This document shows, piece by piece, positions 34,849 through 47,100 of a stretch of DNA of 64,000 nucleotides. The notes beneath the pieces were generated by a model. It made no database searches and had not been told where the DNA came from. It worked only from the letters and a program-made list of their open reading frames with translations. The position numbers and the translations under genes are program-made. The stretch covers positions 111,624,674 to 111,688,673 of the forward strand of contig CM061243.1 in NCBI GenBank assembly GCA_030848705.1, written 5' to 3'. Each line of letters starts with the position of its first letter. Position 1 is the stretch's first letter. Source of the DNA: Heracleum sosnowskyi. Its lineage: Eukaryota > Streptophyta > Magnoliopsida > Apiales > Apiaceae.

Positions 34849-36231
34849 TGTTAGGTCCTGATATGTTTGTAGAAGGGGGGTTGAATACAAACAGTACCGT
34901 TTAATAGAATTTGTATTGATAGAAGATTTAACAATTTCAATAACAAATTATCTGCGGAATAAAATGAAACAAGATTCAAGTTAAATAAAACTCTATTGAA
35001 CTTGAAGGGTGTTACAAATCTGTGTACATATTACAGAGTTCTTGTTAAAACAAATCTAGAATAAATTCGACATGAATTTATCTATATTTGTAATAAAAGG
35101 ATCGAATACTAAAAAGTAGTTCGATAGTAATTCTAGGGATTATGATCCGCTAGATTGTCAAAGCAATACAAGTAATTGAATTCTAGTGGATTGGATATAA
35201 CATTTATGTCTAGAATTTATTACAAGGATTTAAATTGAATGCTTCTGGTTGGTTCGCTTGAAAATGGCAGAAGAAAGAAAAGTTGAATGTTTTGTATGTC
35301 TTCTGTCTTGTTAAATGAACTTCTTGTTTTGATTACAAATGACTTGTATTAATACAAGTCACAGGCATCATTCCTCACGCGCCAGAACCATTCTCTAGAT
35401 ATTAATACTAGCAGTACTATCAACATAGTTGGTAGTACTTTCGGTAGTACTATCAACTTGTATTGGTAGTACTATCGGTAGTACTAACAGTGATAGTACT
35501 ACTAGTACAAATCAGATAGTACTACTAGTACCAATTAGAATTAGGATAAATCTGTTTTAATAAATTCTACTTTTAATTGATTTAACAAATGAATTAATTC
35601 ATTTAGAATTAATTCACTGATTAAATAAATTAAATAAATGACTCAAATAATTTCATAAATAAATTAATTCTTGAGAATTAATTTATACATTAAATTACTT
35701 AAGAACTAGATTGATTAATTTAATATATGAATTAATTCTGAAAGAATTAATTCATAGATTAAATTAATTATCTTATAGAATAATATTAAAAGAGAATTAA
35801 ACTAATTCTTAGAACCACTAAAATTGATGAAGAACTTCCACTGGCTGACGTTGACACTCCATGTACTGTCTGGTTCATGAGCGACAAACTTTAATGGTTG
35901 TTCTTCATACTTGACTTTAAGCTGTGATTCTTTTCTTCTTCTAATTAAACAAAGGACTGTAACCTGTAGTTTTCTCCGTCACACTTCTGAAATCTCTCTC
36001 ACTTTAAATAGATCCACTTTCTTGAATGCTTCACTGAGGCTTGATCAAATAAATGAACTTCTTCCAGTGTAGAATAACTTCAAGTCTGTAGATGACTTTA
36101 ATCTTCATTCTTTTGACATATATAATCTTCTGATATTCATGTGACATCTAATCTAATATTTACTTATTACATACTTGTTTAAGTTGAGTAAAATCCTCGA
36201 ATTACAAATAGGCTATTGCATATGCCTTTCA
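34849..36231 (-). mobile_element. 5' LTR of the outer copia element
   Basis: 1383 bp, TGTTAGGTCC...GCCTTTCA. Its transcription would run leftward, away from the BCH gene whose start codon is 1.24 kb to the right. Confidence 0.9.
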
Positions 36232-37051
36232 CAGACAATATCTATCTATACTATACTATTATATAATAGTCGATACATTGAAAGTTTTGATTTCAATTTT
36301 CGGTAATTTATTCTATTTAATCTATCTATATGTACTATTATATAATAGCCGAAACATTGAAAATTTTGGTTTTTGATTTTCTCACATATATAACATAACT
36401 ACAAACTCTTTTAATTATATTTTACTTAGAATTCAAAAACACGACATTTTTTTAGAAAATATTTATATTTATATTTATATTTATTACAACAAAATATATT
36501 GATAATTTTGATGGTTATCTTTACTGACATGCTTACTAAACTAATAAACTATTATAAAATCTATATAAAAAAAATAGATTTAAAGTATTAAAGTAGTACT
36601 TTTAATTCTTTTTAAAAAGGTAGCATTTTCAGAAGTATTAAAATCTCAAAAAATTCAAAAGTAAATTTCAAAATTAATATTAAAGTCGTCCGTGTGTTGC
36701 ACGAGTTATAGGCTTGTATTCTAAAAATACCACGACCAACATATATTTAAAAAGATAATATAATTTTTTGATATTTGCACTTTAGTCCTTTTTAAAAAAT
36801 TTTAAGAGAAAATAAATAGGAACCGTTATATCTATTATTTTAAAATATTTTACATTTTAATATCTAAAATACTACTAAAGGTCACACCAACAATATATTA
36901 AATTTAAATATTTATATTTTTAGATATCTAAATTCAATTTATTATAGATATACACATATATTAAAATTTTATCAAATAATATATAATTACTAAAATTAAA
37001 ATAAAAAGTAATAAAATATTAAAGAAGACCGTGCATGGGGATATAAGTTAG
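36232..37051 (+). mobile_element. Helitron remnants left by the copia insertion, with a nested small Helitron
   Basis: 36718-37051 matches 8117-8460 in its CTACTAAAG..CACA..AACAATAT and TATTAAAGAAGAC phrases and ends CCGTGCATGGGGATATAAG + TTAG, a decayed Helitron 3' end. Two new 5' starts preceded by A are at 36241 (TCTATCTATACTATAC) and 36321 (TCTATCTATATGTACT). A decayed hairpin, CCGTGTGTTGCACGAG, followed by CTTGT ends at 36717. I read this as a ~0.4-kb Helitron inside the Helitron that began at 8667. Confidence 0.5.
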
Positions 37052-37471
37052 TTTAACCTAATTCATAAGCCCATCTACCAGTATTTCAAAAGATGTTCAT
37101 TTTCAAAAAGATAAAAAAATGTTAGCTTAAACAATAAAACTAATTATTAATTAAAAAATATATAAATAACGATTAACAATTAAATAGACAATAATTTTTA
37201 TATAAAAAAATTATTTTACGTAAATTCGTTTAATTTAATTTTTTATTTCAAATCCCTCAGATTTTTTTATTTAAGTTGCCGAAAGAAAACAACTACTATT
37301 GTTGTCTTTAAACGTGTACTTAGGTAGTGTTGGTAACATTCGCATCGTCATTTATATCTACTCCACACACACTACGTGTGGTCTGTATCTCCTGTCTCTC
37401 CCCTTCATATTTTCTTGTTTCAATTACTCCCCTTCTTCATTTCACAACACTCCTCCACAACACCACCGTCC
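37052..37471 (+). promoter_or_regulatory. BCH promoter-proximal region and 5' UTR
   Basis: Only about 420 bp separate the Helitron remnant from the BCH start codon. A TATA-like TTTATATC is at 37351, followed by a CT-rich stretch (37385-37470) that looks like a 5' leader. ACGT-core elements occur at 37311 (AACGTGTAC) and 37374 (ACGTGTGG), a type often bound by bZIP/bHLH light and ABA regulators. TSS position is inferred only. Confidence 0.35.
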
Positions 37472-39775
37472 ATGGCGGCCGGAATAGCGGTGGCTTCCAG
37501 CTCCACCTCATTCCCACTGGGCCGTAACCCAAACCCATTTCTCGGGCCCAGCCCCATTTATCTTTTCTCTCCCTTCACTCGCAAATTAAGCCCATCCATC
37601 CGGTTCCAAAAAAAGAGTTTAACTACTGTCTGTTTTGTAGTGGAGCCCCGAAATAATAACTCGGAGAAACCCGAAGATAACTCAGACCCGGATGAGATTG
37701 AGGTGGTGAGTTCTTCTGTACGAGTTGAGGAGAGAAAAGCGAGGAAGAAGTCTGAGAGGTTTACTTATCTTGTTGCGGCGGTTATGTCTAGTCTTGGCAT
37801 TACTTCTATGGCTGTCCTCGCTGTTTATTATAGATTCTCTTGGCAAATGGAGGTACCTTGAAATCTCGATAAATGAATAATCTCGTTAAATAAATAATAT
37901 TTTTCGGTCACAGTAATATTTATTTATCGAAGTTTAAGTAAATATATACATACACTCATGTGCACTTTATGTAGTATTGTTTTTGTAAGCTCGTAATTTT
38001 GATATGAAAATAATTTTCTTTGTTAGGGTGGAGAAATTCCATATTCGGAGATGGTTGGGACATTTGCTCTTTCTGTTGGTGCTGCTGTAAGTTCCTTTGT
38101 TTGCAATGTGTTTGTTAGTTTGTTGTAGTCGCGGCAATTTCGGGTTTTGGGTTGTGTTTGTAAATGTGATATTGTGTTGTTATAAAACCCAACTTGCTGC
38201 AAAATTGAATTTGATGAAAAAAGGTATATACAAGTTTTAAAGGAAAACAATTTGATAGATGATTTTTGGGTCAAGGTTAATTTAGTTGTGTTATGTCATA
38301 TGTAACGTTTGGTTTAGGATGCTTTGATATTTTTTGAGTTCTGACCGACAATTTTGTTACAAATTTTGGGATGAATTCAGAAGTATTATGATAATTTTCA
38401 GGTGGGGATGGAGTTTTGGGCGAGATGGGCACATGAAGCCTTGTGGCATGCTTCATTGTGGCATATGCACGAGGTATATGTAATATGCATACTGTGCGAA
38501 ACTATGTTCTTCATGTATGATTTTGCCGTTTGCTCAATGTTTAGACAGAAAGCAGACTTTGCAAGCTCAATATTTTTTTTAAGCTGATGGACATGAATTG
38601 TAGTTGTTGTGTTTGAGATTTAGTGTTATAGAGATTTAAGAAGTTGTATATGTATTTGACATTTACAGTCACACCATAAACCAAGAGAAGGAGCGTTTGA
38701 GCTGAATGATGTATTTGCAATAATGAACGCAGTCCCAGCGATAGCTTTGCTGGCTTATGGTTTCTTCCACAAAGGCTATTTTCCTGGTCTCTGTTTTGGT
38801 GCGGTATGTCTCTTTCTTGGAACTTCATTACACTCCACTAGTTAACTTGATATTTTCCTATGTAAAAATGAATTGACACTTCATTAACAAGCCTGTTACC
38901 TATCACTGTTTGACAACTATATGAAATGCCATATTAATGCCAAAATTCGCATTCAATTCACGATAAATAAAACAAAACTTGAAGTTTAATTTGTTACGGT
39001 TACAGAAAAAACACCTTATAATTATTGCATTAAACAATAACGACATCTTAAAGGTAGAATGAATTTGAGTGGTGGATTGTTTTTTATTGTGATAATAGGG
39101 CCTGGGAATCACAGTATTTGGAATTGCTTACATGTTTGTCCACGATGGTCTTGTTCATAAACGATTTCCAGTAGGTCCCATCGCCGATGTCCCTTACTTC
39201 AGAAAAGTTGCTGCTGCTCACCAGGTGATTACTTATCAATTAACTCCTTAGGTTGTGTATCAATTACTTGCAGTCTTTTAACACTTAATAATTAGGTAAT
39301 CAGCAGTGATCCCAATATTAACCAATTTTTATATAGTTTGTTAAGTAGGTAAATCTAAACTACTAGTGCTACTGTTTCATATGATTAATTAAATGTTTTT
39401 TACGATACTGATCTGGTGTTTTTTATTAAAACCGTGATCTTAGCTGATACTGATGTTTTGTTTATAGCTGCACCACATGGAAAAGTTCAAGGGAGTCCCA
39501 TATGGGCTGTTTTTGGGTCCTAAGGTATATATATGTTCACTGCATGTGGTCCTTTGTGTTGCTCTTCTAGCTTCTTCTCTACTAACTTTCTGGTCAAGTG
39601 GTTATTCTTACTAAATTTCTAAAAAATTAAAAAGAAACCATTTGTATGTGTCTGTGAGCCTTATTTTAAAATATGTGGACTGTAGGAAGTTGAGGACGTG
39701 GGAGGACATGAAGCATTAGAAATGGAGATCAATAGAAGAATCAAGTCATCTGCTTCTAGAGCTAGTGGATCGTAG
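37472..39775 (+). CDS. BCH: Beta-carotene 3-hydroxylase, plastid, non-haem di-iron (seven exons)
   Basis: It adds hydroxyls to the beta-rings of carotenes, giving beta-cryptoxanthin and zeaxanthin in plastid membranes. Exons are 37472-37852, 38027-38086, 38402-38473, 38669-38803, 39099-39224, 39468-39524 and 39686-39775; every intron is GT-AG and phase 0. The 306-aa product has a Ser/Pro/Arg-rich plastid transit region (~1-55), an acidic segment, a hydrophobic helix (~97-120), and the family's histidine clusters H158-x4-H163, H170-x2-HH174, H231-x4-H236 and H257-x2-HH261, which bind two irons. An upstream in-frame ATG at 37376 would add 32 residues, but ATG 37472 (CCATGGCGG) gives the usual MAAGI start. 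Length and exon number fit plant BCH genes. I see no damage. It is single-copy here and flanked on both sides by Helitrons. Confidence 0.96.
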
Positions 39776-40273
39776 GTTGTAAATAATTACACAGATTAAT
39801 ATAAATGTATCGAAAGTTCCTCGGTGTATTGTTTTTTTGTCTGCTAGAAAGGTTGTTAGGAATGGGAATGTAATGGAAAAATGAGGATGAGAATTTCAGA
39901 ATCCCAAGCTGAAGGAACTCAGGAAAATGTTAAATATGCAAGACTTAGTTGTGGATTCTACCAAAATATGAAGTTGATTTATTGTATAACACATTCTTTT
40001 TAGTTCTTTGTGAGTTAAGTGTTGGTACAAACGGGTCGAGTCTTAGCAGAGACATGTGTTTAATACGAGTATGAAAAACACCAACACTAGTTGATAATGC
40101 ATTGGTTTCGCTATCAATAATGTAACTAATCCAAAATTAGGTAAAAGCTAAACGTGTACGCTTCGAATCAAACCGAATGGGACCAAACCAAAATGATCTC
40201 TACTTGAGTTGTCTAAAAGTTTAGCTTTAGTGAGTCGTGACTTCTAAATGACCAACGTGCTTTATTTCGGTAA
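39776..40273 (+). other. BCH 3' UTR and flank
   Basis: No ORF. AT-rich sequence with AATATAAATG near 39801 could serve as a polyadenylation signal region. A Helitron starts at 40274. Confidence 0.4.
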
Positions 40274-41757
40274 TCTATCTATTATCTATTATCTCTATTA
40301 ATTATATTATTAATTAATTACCAAAATATTCTTCCAAATTATATTTTAATTATACATGTATTAATTAATTCAAGTTAAATTATCAAAGTACCCTTCCAAA
40401 TTATATTTTAATTATACATGTATTAATTACTATTAATACCCATCTACTTTTATATGTGTACATTAATTATGTCCAACTCATTATTGCATGTCATTGATAT
40501 TTATTATTACTTCAATATTTAATATTGACAATTTATGACTAGATATTATTTTTTATGAAATATAATTTTAAAATTTTTAAACATTAAATAAATTGTGACA
40601 ATGATGATTGATAATTGTTAATTGAAGGAGATTACGAACTAATTTAGAACTTCATTCACTATTGTAAACTGATGCATATCAAATCTTATTTTGCTAAATT
40701 GAAAAAACAAACTATTAGCCTTATTGCATATTTCGTATTCAGGTTCGCTATTTGGTTTATTACATTTATTTGTTTATATAGTAGACGATTTAGGGAGATC
40801 AAAATTTATCATAAACCAAATAAATGATGATAAAAAATAATAGATATGGTGAGTGGACAATGAATATCAATCAAATAAGTATTTTGGATACGGCAGATGT
40901 AATAATAAGACCAATAGGTTTGTTTTTCGAATTTAGCAAAATATGATTTGATATGTATATCAAATCTTATTTTGATAAATTGAAAAAACAAACTATTGGC
41001 CATATTGCATATTTCGTATCCAGGTTCGCTATTTGGTTAATTACATTTATTTGCTTATATAGTAGACAGTTTAGAGAGATCAAAAGTAATTATAGACCAA
41101 ATAAATGATGATAAAAAAATAATGGATATGGTGAGTGGACAATGAATATCAACCAAAAAAGGAATTTGGATACAGAAGATGTAATAATAAGGTCAATAGG
41201 TTTGTTTTTCGAAGTTAACAAAATATGATTTGATTTGCGTCACTTTGCAATAGTCAGAGAGAATATTTTGTACCATATCAAATAATATTTTTTTACAAAT
41301 TTAGTAATATCTTAAACAGTAAGCTATATAGCAAACAAGTGTTATACAAATATTGTACGAAATAGTTTTACTGACTACTTCAAATAGGTTAAATACTATT
41401 TTGTTTTTATAAAATTACACGACGGTTGCAAAATAAGTCACACTCATTTAAAATATTTCAAATCTCTTGTAACTAAAATACTGCAAGCGCTTCAAAATTA
41501 CAGGTCTTACTTATATTGTACGTCGTTATTAGATATGATCCTTTTCAATGAAAAAAGATTTTATTCGCAACAGAATCTATAATACATTTCACATGTTGTC
41601 TCTGCATATATTTACATGATTAAATATATATTACCTTTTCTATCAAAAACTGATCCCACTTGCAACAAAACATATATTATATTTAATAAATCGGCTTATC
41701 ATTTTATAACAGAAGAGTGTAGAATATACCAGTGTCTCACACGAGTTATAAAGCTAG
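40274..41757 (+). mobile_element. Non-autonomous Helitron (1.48 kb)
   Basis: The 5' end TCTATCTATTATC is preceded by A. The 3' end is a weak GTGTctCACAC palindrome, GAGTTATAAAG and CTAG, followed by T. The A|T target rule and the CTRR terminus both hold. It carries a tandem MITE dimer and no coding sequence. Confidence 0.6.
40676..41234. mobile_element. Tandem dimer of a ~278-bp fold-back MITE
   Basis: Two copies, 40676-40953 and 40957-41234, are joined head to tail. Each begins ATATCAAATCTTATTTTG and ends with the inverted CAAAATATGATTTGAT; the inverted repeat extends imperfectly for ~70 bp, so each unit can fold into a long hairpin. The junction ATTTGATATGTATATCAAAT is a near-perfect palindrome. 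No ORF of substance and no clear TSD. Confidence 0.75.
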
Positions 41758-42051
41758 TTGTATATAGTAGGTATCCTTCAGGAAAATAAAGCGTACACAC
41801 TACTATGCTTCTCCACTTCTACTTGAGTCAATATTTTTGTTTTAAGATATTTGTAACAGTTTAAAATTATCTTATAGATAGATACAAATAATTCAGTGCG
41901 CCTCTCTGGGGTTGAGCAAACTTCCGGTTAAAATTTAAGCTACATATAATTCCTAAAATAAAAAATACTAATAAAGAGAAAAAAGTCACCTTATGTTAAG
42001 TTTAGGATGTTTTGTAGTATAAAAATGGTGAAGTAATTTTATAAATAAATA
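41758..42051. other. Spacer between two Helitrons
   Basis: Nothing recognised. Confidence 0.4.
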
Positions 42052-42814
42052 TTAGCTTAAAATCCCTGGTGCGATGTATGAATTATTTTTAATATTATTT
42101 ATATTTTATTAATTGTATTTGTTAAAAAAAATTAGTAGACGTGTTAATTTTTTTTTAAATAATTGAAAGTATTAAAAATATATTTTAAAATAAATAAGTA
42201 ACTGTTTGTCCGTGATATTTTGGAAAATGAGGGATTTTACTAAGGAAAAATAGAAAGTAACATGTTTTCGTTGAATTTTAAAATATAAAAGTAACGGTTT
42301 GTCTGTGATATTTTTTGAAAAAGATGAGTTTTAGTAAGAAAAATAGAAAAAGTAACATGTTTTAGTTGAAAAAGATAATTGTCAATTAAAAATATTAAAA
42401 TAAGTTTTAAAATAAATAATAAGGGTTTGCCCATGATATATTTGGAAAAGGAGGGTTTTAGTAAGGAAAATAGAAAAAAATAATGTGTTTTAGGTGAAAA
42501 ATGTAATTGTCCGTGATTTTTCTAGAAAAAGAGAAAAAATATAATTGTCAATTAAAAGTATTAAAATAGATTTTAAAATAAATAAATAAGAGTTTGACCG
42601 TGATATATTTGAAAAAAGATAAATTTCTGTGAATTTTTAGAAAAAAAATGATCTTGTTAGAAAAAATAATGTATTTTAACCGATTATAATAATTTTTATA
42701 ATAATTAAATAAATAAATAAGTAAAACAAGTACCATACCAAAAAACTGGTACAAAAAAAAGATACCAAAAATCAACTTTTAATATTTTGTATTTAATAAT
42801 ATAATAAGTATAGA
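42052..42814 (-). mobile_element. Non-autonomous Helitron (763 bp), minus strand
   Basis: On the minus strand it begins TCTATACTTATTATATTATT after an A and ends ACATCGCACCAGGGATTTTAAG + CTAA before a T. The interior (42190-42720) carries the same ~130-bp repeats as 7140-9510, correctly inverted relative to the termini. Both ends, the A|T target and shared interior make this the best-defined small Helitron here. Confidence 0.75.
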
Positions 42815-43795
42815 TAACTTTTGATAATTATGATAATACTCTCGTACATTTATACGAGAAATCGGCTTAACCTTTAGTTATTTAACGACGATCTCGGGGG
42901 AGCATGAAACCCAAAAATAAATAAAATTAATAGTTTCTTTTTCCTTTAAGTTAGATATAATTCCTGAAAGTAAACTGCATGTTCTTGAAAAAGAGGGGAT
43001 CAAGATGCCGATTGCCGGCATGTTCCTAAACGGCACGATACATAAGCCATTCATCGTCGTCTCTTTAATTGACTAAGTGGGCGATACATAAGCCATTCGT
43101 CATCTTTTTGATTGACAACGTAGAATTTTTGTTTTTAAAGATATTATTTCTACCATCTATGTTGAATGGACATGGGGCTAACCAAGTTTTACCAGTTACC
43201 CCTTGAACTATACAACTAGTTAAGAATGTTGTCTATTGAAATTAGTGTTTTTCTTAAGATCTGTATCTCATGATAGTTTTATTTATTGATCAAGTTTGTA
43301 CAAAAGGCCCAATCTTTTGAAAGCCCAATGAAAATATAAGTAAACCGATATTTTTGTTCATCTCAAATCTCAAGTCTCAACTGTGACTCTTCCAACTTGG
43401 GAAAGGCAGAGACTAATTCTGGAGCATTGGATTAGTTTGCACGCGAAGTCAATCCATTCTACAGAGTACAGATCATGCTTTGCTTAGTTTTTTTTCTAGG
43501 TTCGAGCAAAATCGGATATCCGATCCGGTTAGTAGAATTCAGATCGATATTCGGTTTTCGGATCATTAAAAATTTATTCAGGTTCCGGTTTAACCGGATA
43601 TCCGAAATTCGGATATTCATTTAAACCGGATCGGAAATCGGATAATCCGGATCCGAATTAAATAAGTAATATATATTTTAATTTGTAAAAAAAAATTAAA
43701 TTCTAATATATTTTGATAAGTTATCGATAACTTTACAAATCAATATCTTTATTTATCTTTATTATTATTATATATTTATTATTATTATCCCCGGG
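42815..43795. other. Intergenic DNA between Helitron and Tat element
   Basis: No gene. The phrase GATACATAAGCCATTC repeats at 43037 and 43084. The left flank of the Tat element, TTATTATCCCCGGG, belongs to the tandem-repeat sequence that resumes at 51504. Confidence 0.4.
43500..43675. repeat. CGGATATCCG palindrome cluster, probable MITE
   Basis: Variants of ATCGGATATCCGATCCGG and its complement recur, with inverted halves around 43590. Comparable GGATATCC-rich sequences are found as short hAT-like repeats in plants. Boundaries are uncertain. Confidence 0.45.
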
Positions 43796-44159
43796 TGATA
43801 TGGTCAGAAAAGTAATTATAGAAATATAATTAACAAGTCAATGAAAAGGCCGATATTTAAGGCCCGACACCCTAATTATTCATTAATTTCGTAATTAATG
43901 AATAGGGAAAATATACAGCTCATAAAAAGAGTCCAAAATATGGTAAATTCATCAAAGAAGGATCCAGAATCCCAATTAAAGGCAATTAATGAGTCATAGC
44001 CTTTATCAACAAGGAAACGAATTCTCCAGCAAGAAATACAATGTTTATCCAATATCAAAAAGGAGACTTATTCGCTAAGACTCCTAAACATACCATAAAA
44101 GCTTGAAGCTCATTAAACCCTCGCATTAAATTCGTAAGCTCAGATTTTATTCCAAAACA
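43796..44159 (+). mobile_element. 5' LTR of the Tat element
   Basis: Begins TGATATGGTCAG and ends CCAAAACA. Confidence 0.92.
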
Positions 44160-44160
44160 T

Positions 44161-44178
44161 TTGACGCCGTCTGTGGGA
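44161..44178 (+). other. Primer binding site of the Tat element
   Basis: TTGACGCCGTCTGTGGGA follows the LTR after one base. It resembles the TGGCGCCGTCTGTGGGA-type site common in Tat elements, with one substitution. Confidence 0.75.
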
Positions 44179-44192
44179 AGACAACATCAACC

Positions 44193-47100
44193 ATGACAAA
44201 CACACGAAGAACAGCTCGAGGTCCTCAAACTTCTGATGGACTTCCTCTTACTTCTGCAACAGAAACTCAGTGGAGCCAACCACCGCCAATCACTGGCACT
44301 GAAGGGGCAGATGCCCCCATCACCACCACTCAAGGACCGGAAGTCCCAATTACTGCTGAAGGGACGAATCCCCTACAAATGGTTGTTCATGGACGAGATC
44401 CACCAGAGACCACTCTCCAGCAACCAATCATAACCACTCCATTGCTTGCAAACGCAACACGTGGTCTCCAACTTCACACCACGGATCTCCCCCAATATAC
44501 TACCCAAACTCTCGGTATGCCAACTTATGGTATGCCACCTCGACCCCGATGGGCAGTAGTGGTGCCAACCCCATCTATCACGAGGCCTATGTGCCCCCAT
44601 ATATTCAAAGTCTGGGACCCCAAAATCAGCGAACCCCTTTTCAAGACTACTCAGGTCCCTACACCGAGGATGAGAATTACTCAACAGGAGATGAGAGGGA
44701 TGTTGCCCCAAGAAGGAGACGTTCCTCCCAAACCAATCGAGAAACTACTAAGGAAAAACTTGCGTCCCTTGAAGTCGAGGCTGTAAGGCTCAAAAATTTA
44801 TTGGCAGAAGAGGATGCCACAAGGACACAAAATCAAGGAAGAGTCCTGATGATCAACCTCGACCCAACACCAAGGAGAAGCAGTAGGGCTGAGGCCCCAA
44901 GGGGTGATCCTACTGATTTGTTGCCCCTAGGAGATCCTGATGATACAACACCACCCTTCACTCAAGACATCATGAAAGCCAACATCTCTAGAAAATTCAA
45001 GATGCCGACGATCAAGGCTTATGATGGAACGGGAGATCCCGCTAACCATGTGAGAACCTTCTCCAACACACTGCTGTTGCAGCCGACCAACGATGCGGTC
45101 AAGTGTAGGGCATTTCCCCAAACCTTGGCAGGCATGGCACAACGTTGGTATAGCCGCTTGCCTCCCAATTCTATTGGGTCCTTCAAGGAATTGAGCAAGG
45201 CGTTTATCAACCAATTCGTAAGTGGGAGAGTGCACGAGAAAAGCTCTGCATCCCTCATGGCAATCCAGCAAGGAAAGAATGAAGCCTTAAGGGACTACAT
45301 CAATCGATTCACTCGAGAAGCTTTGAAAGTCCCAGACTTAGAGGACAGAGTGGATATGATAGCCCTGCAACAAGGAACTACTGATGACCACTTCAAAAGG
45401 TCGTTAGCTAAACATCCACCCGAGAGCATGCTGAAGCTCCAAGATAGAGCCGGAAAGTATATCAAGGCTGAAGAAAGCATGAGAAAATATGAACCCACTG
45501 CTGGCGGTAGTGGAAACTCAAAGAAAAGAAAAGAAACTCAGGAATACGACGTCAAGGAAAAGTTCCCCAGAACGTCAAAGAACTCCGATTCTCCCCCCAA
45601 GAGAAACAATTTTGGGCCAAAATTCACAGAATATGCAAGATTGAATACTCCAAGGAGTCAAATTCTGATGGAGATAGACAAGGAAGAAGATATCAAATGA
45701 CCAAAGCCAATGAGGGCTGATTTGTCCAAACGGAACCAAAATCAGTTTTGTCGGTTCCACAAAGAAGTCGGTCATGACACCGATGATTGTAGGCAATTGA
45801 AAAATGAGATTGAGTTCCTGATACGAAGAGGAAAACTCAGCAAATTCACCAAGGATGGAAATCAAGGGAGTCAAAGAGGAAACTATGAAAGGAAGGATTA
45901 CGACAGAAGGGACAACGACCAAGATCGTAACCCTAAGCCCCGAGGGCCAGTTATCAACATGATATTCGGAGGACCAACCGCTGCTGGGTCCTCCCGAAAC
46001 TCAAGAAAGGCTTATGCCCGAGAGGTAATGACTGTGGTTGGAGAAGCACCGAAGCGTGCCAGAACAAAAGTGTCAATAGGTTTTGACGATTCAGACTTGG
46101 AAGGGGTAAAGTTCCCCCATGATGATCCTCTTGTCATAGTACCTGTGATAGGTAACTCCAAAACAAAGAGAGTCCTGGTCGACAATGGAGCTTCAGTGGA
46201 TATCTTGTTCCACGATGCTTTTATCAAGATGGGTTACACTGATTCTCAGCTAACACCCTCAAATATGCCTATATACGGATTCAACGGGGTGGAATCAAAA
46301 GTGGAAGGCACTATCCAACTCCCAATGACCATGGGGCAAGGGATGAATACGTCTACTCAGATGTTGAACTTCATAGTTATAAAAGAGACTTCAACCTACA
46401 ATGCAATCCTGGGAAGGACTGGTCTTCATGCGTTCAAGGCTGTTGCCTCATCTTATCATCTAAAAATCAAGTTCCCAACGAGGAATGGGATTGGTGAAGA
46501 ACGAGGAGACCAAAAGATGGCTAGAAGTTGTTATGTAGCCGCGTTAAGGCCTGATGGAACTGGGGGGGCAAGTTCTCCCAATTGAAGACATGAATGTCAG
46601 GGACAACGAGGACAGAAGGGGGAAACCAGTTGAGGACTTGGTCCCAATTCCCCTAGTCCCAGGAGAACCAGAGAAGGTGACTTATATTGGGGCATTACTG
46701 CCCGAACCATTGAAGAGCAAACTCACGTCTTTTCTTCAAGAAAAAAATGACGTTTTTGCTTGGACACCTAATTGGGAAAACCATGGAGGTCTACGTAGAT
46801 GACATGTTAGTCAAGAGCCTCGATAAGGCCGATCACATTAAACACCTCCGAGAGGCATTTGAAGTGCTAAGGCACCACAAGATGATGTTGAATCCAGCTA
46901 AGTGTGCCTTTGGTGTAGGCTCGGGAAAGTTTTTAGGCCTGATGGTTTCCAAGAGAGGAATCGAGGCCAATCCCGACAAAATCAAAGCAATTCTAGACAT
47001 GGAGCCACCACGGACTGTCAAAGATGTCCAGAAATTAACGGGAAGAGTGGCAGCATTGGGAAGATTCATCTCCAAGTCAGGAGAGAAGTGTTTACCCTTC

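Larger units (their letters stand above)
9521..36231 (-). mobile_element. SIRE-like copia retrotransposon, outermost of a three-level nest
   Basis: LTRs are 9521-10896 and 34849-36231. The order on the minus strand is 5' LTR, PBS, gag, pol, degenerate extra ORF, PPT, 3' LTR, matching Ty1/copia (integrase before RT). Flanks CAGAG (9516-9520) and CAGAC (36232-36236) are a 5-bp TSD with one mismatch. Excluding the nested insertion (11205-27167) it is about 10.7 kb. By eye the LTRs differ by about 20 substitutions and two indels (about 1.6% substitution). gag carries an in-frame TAG and the gag/pol junction is out of frame, so this copy is not autonomous. Confidence 0.9.

Noticed and set aside
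37376..37471. Upstream in-frame ATG as the BCH start
   Set aside because: The 32 extra residues are hydrophobic and CT-rich leader-derived, whereas ATG 37472 has a good context and gives the usual family N-terminus.
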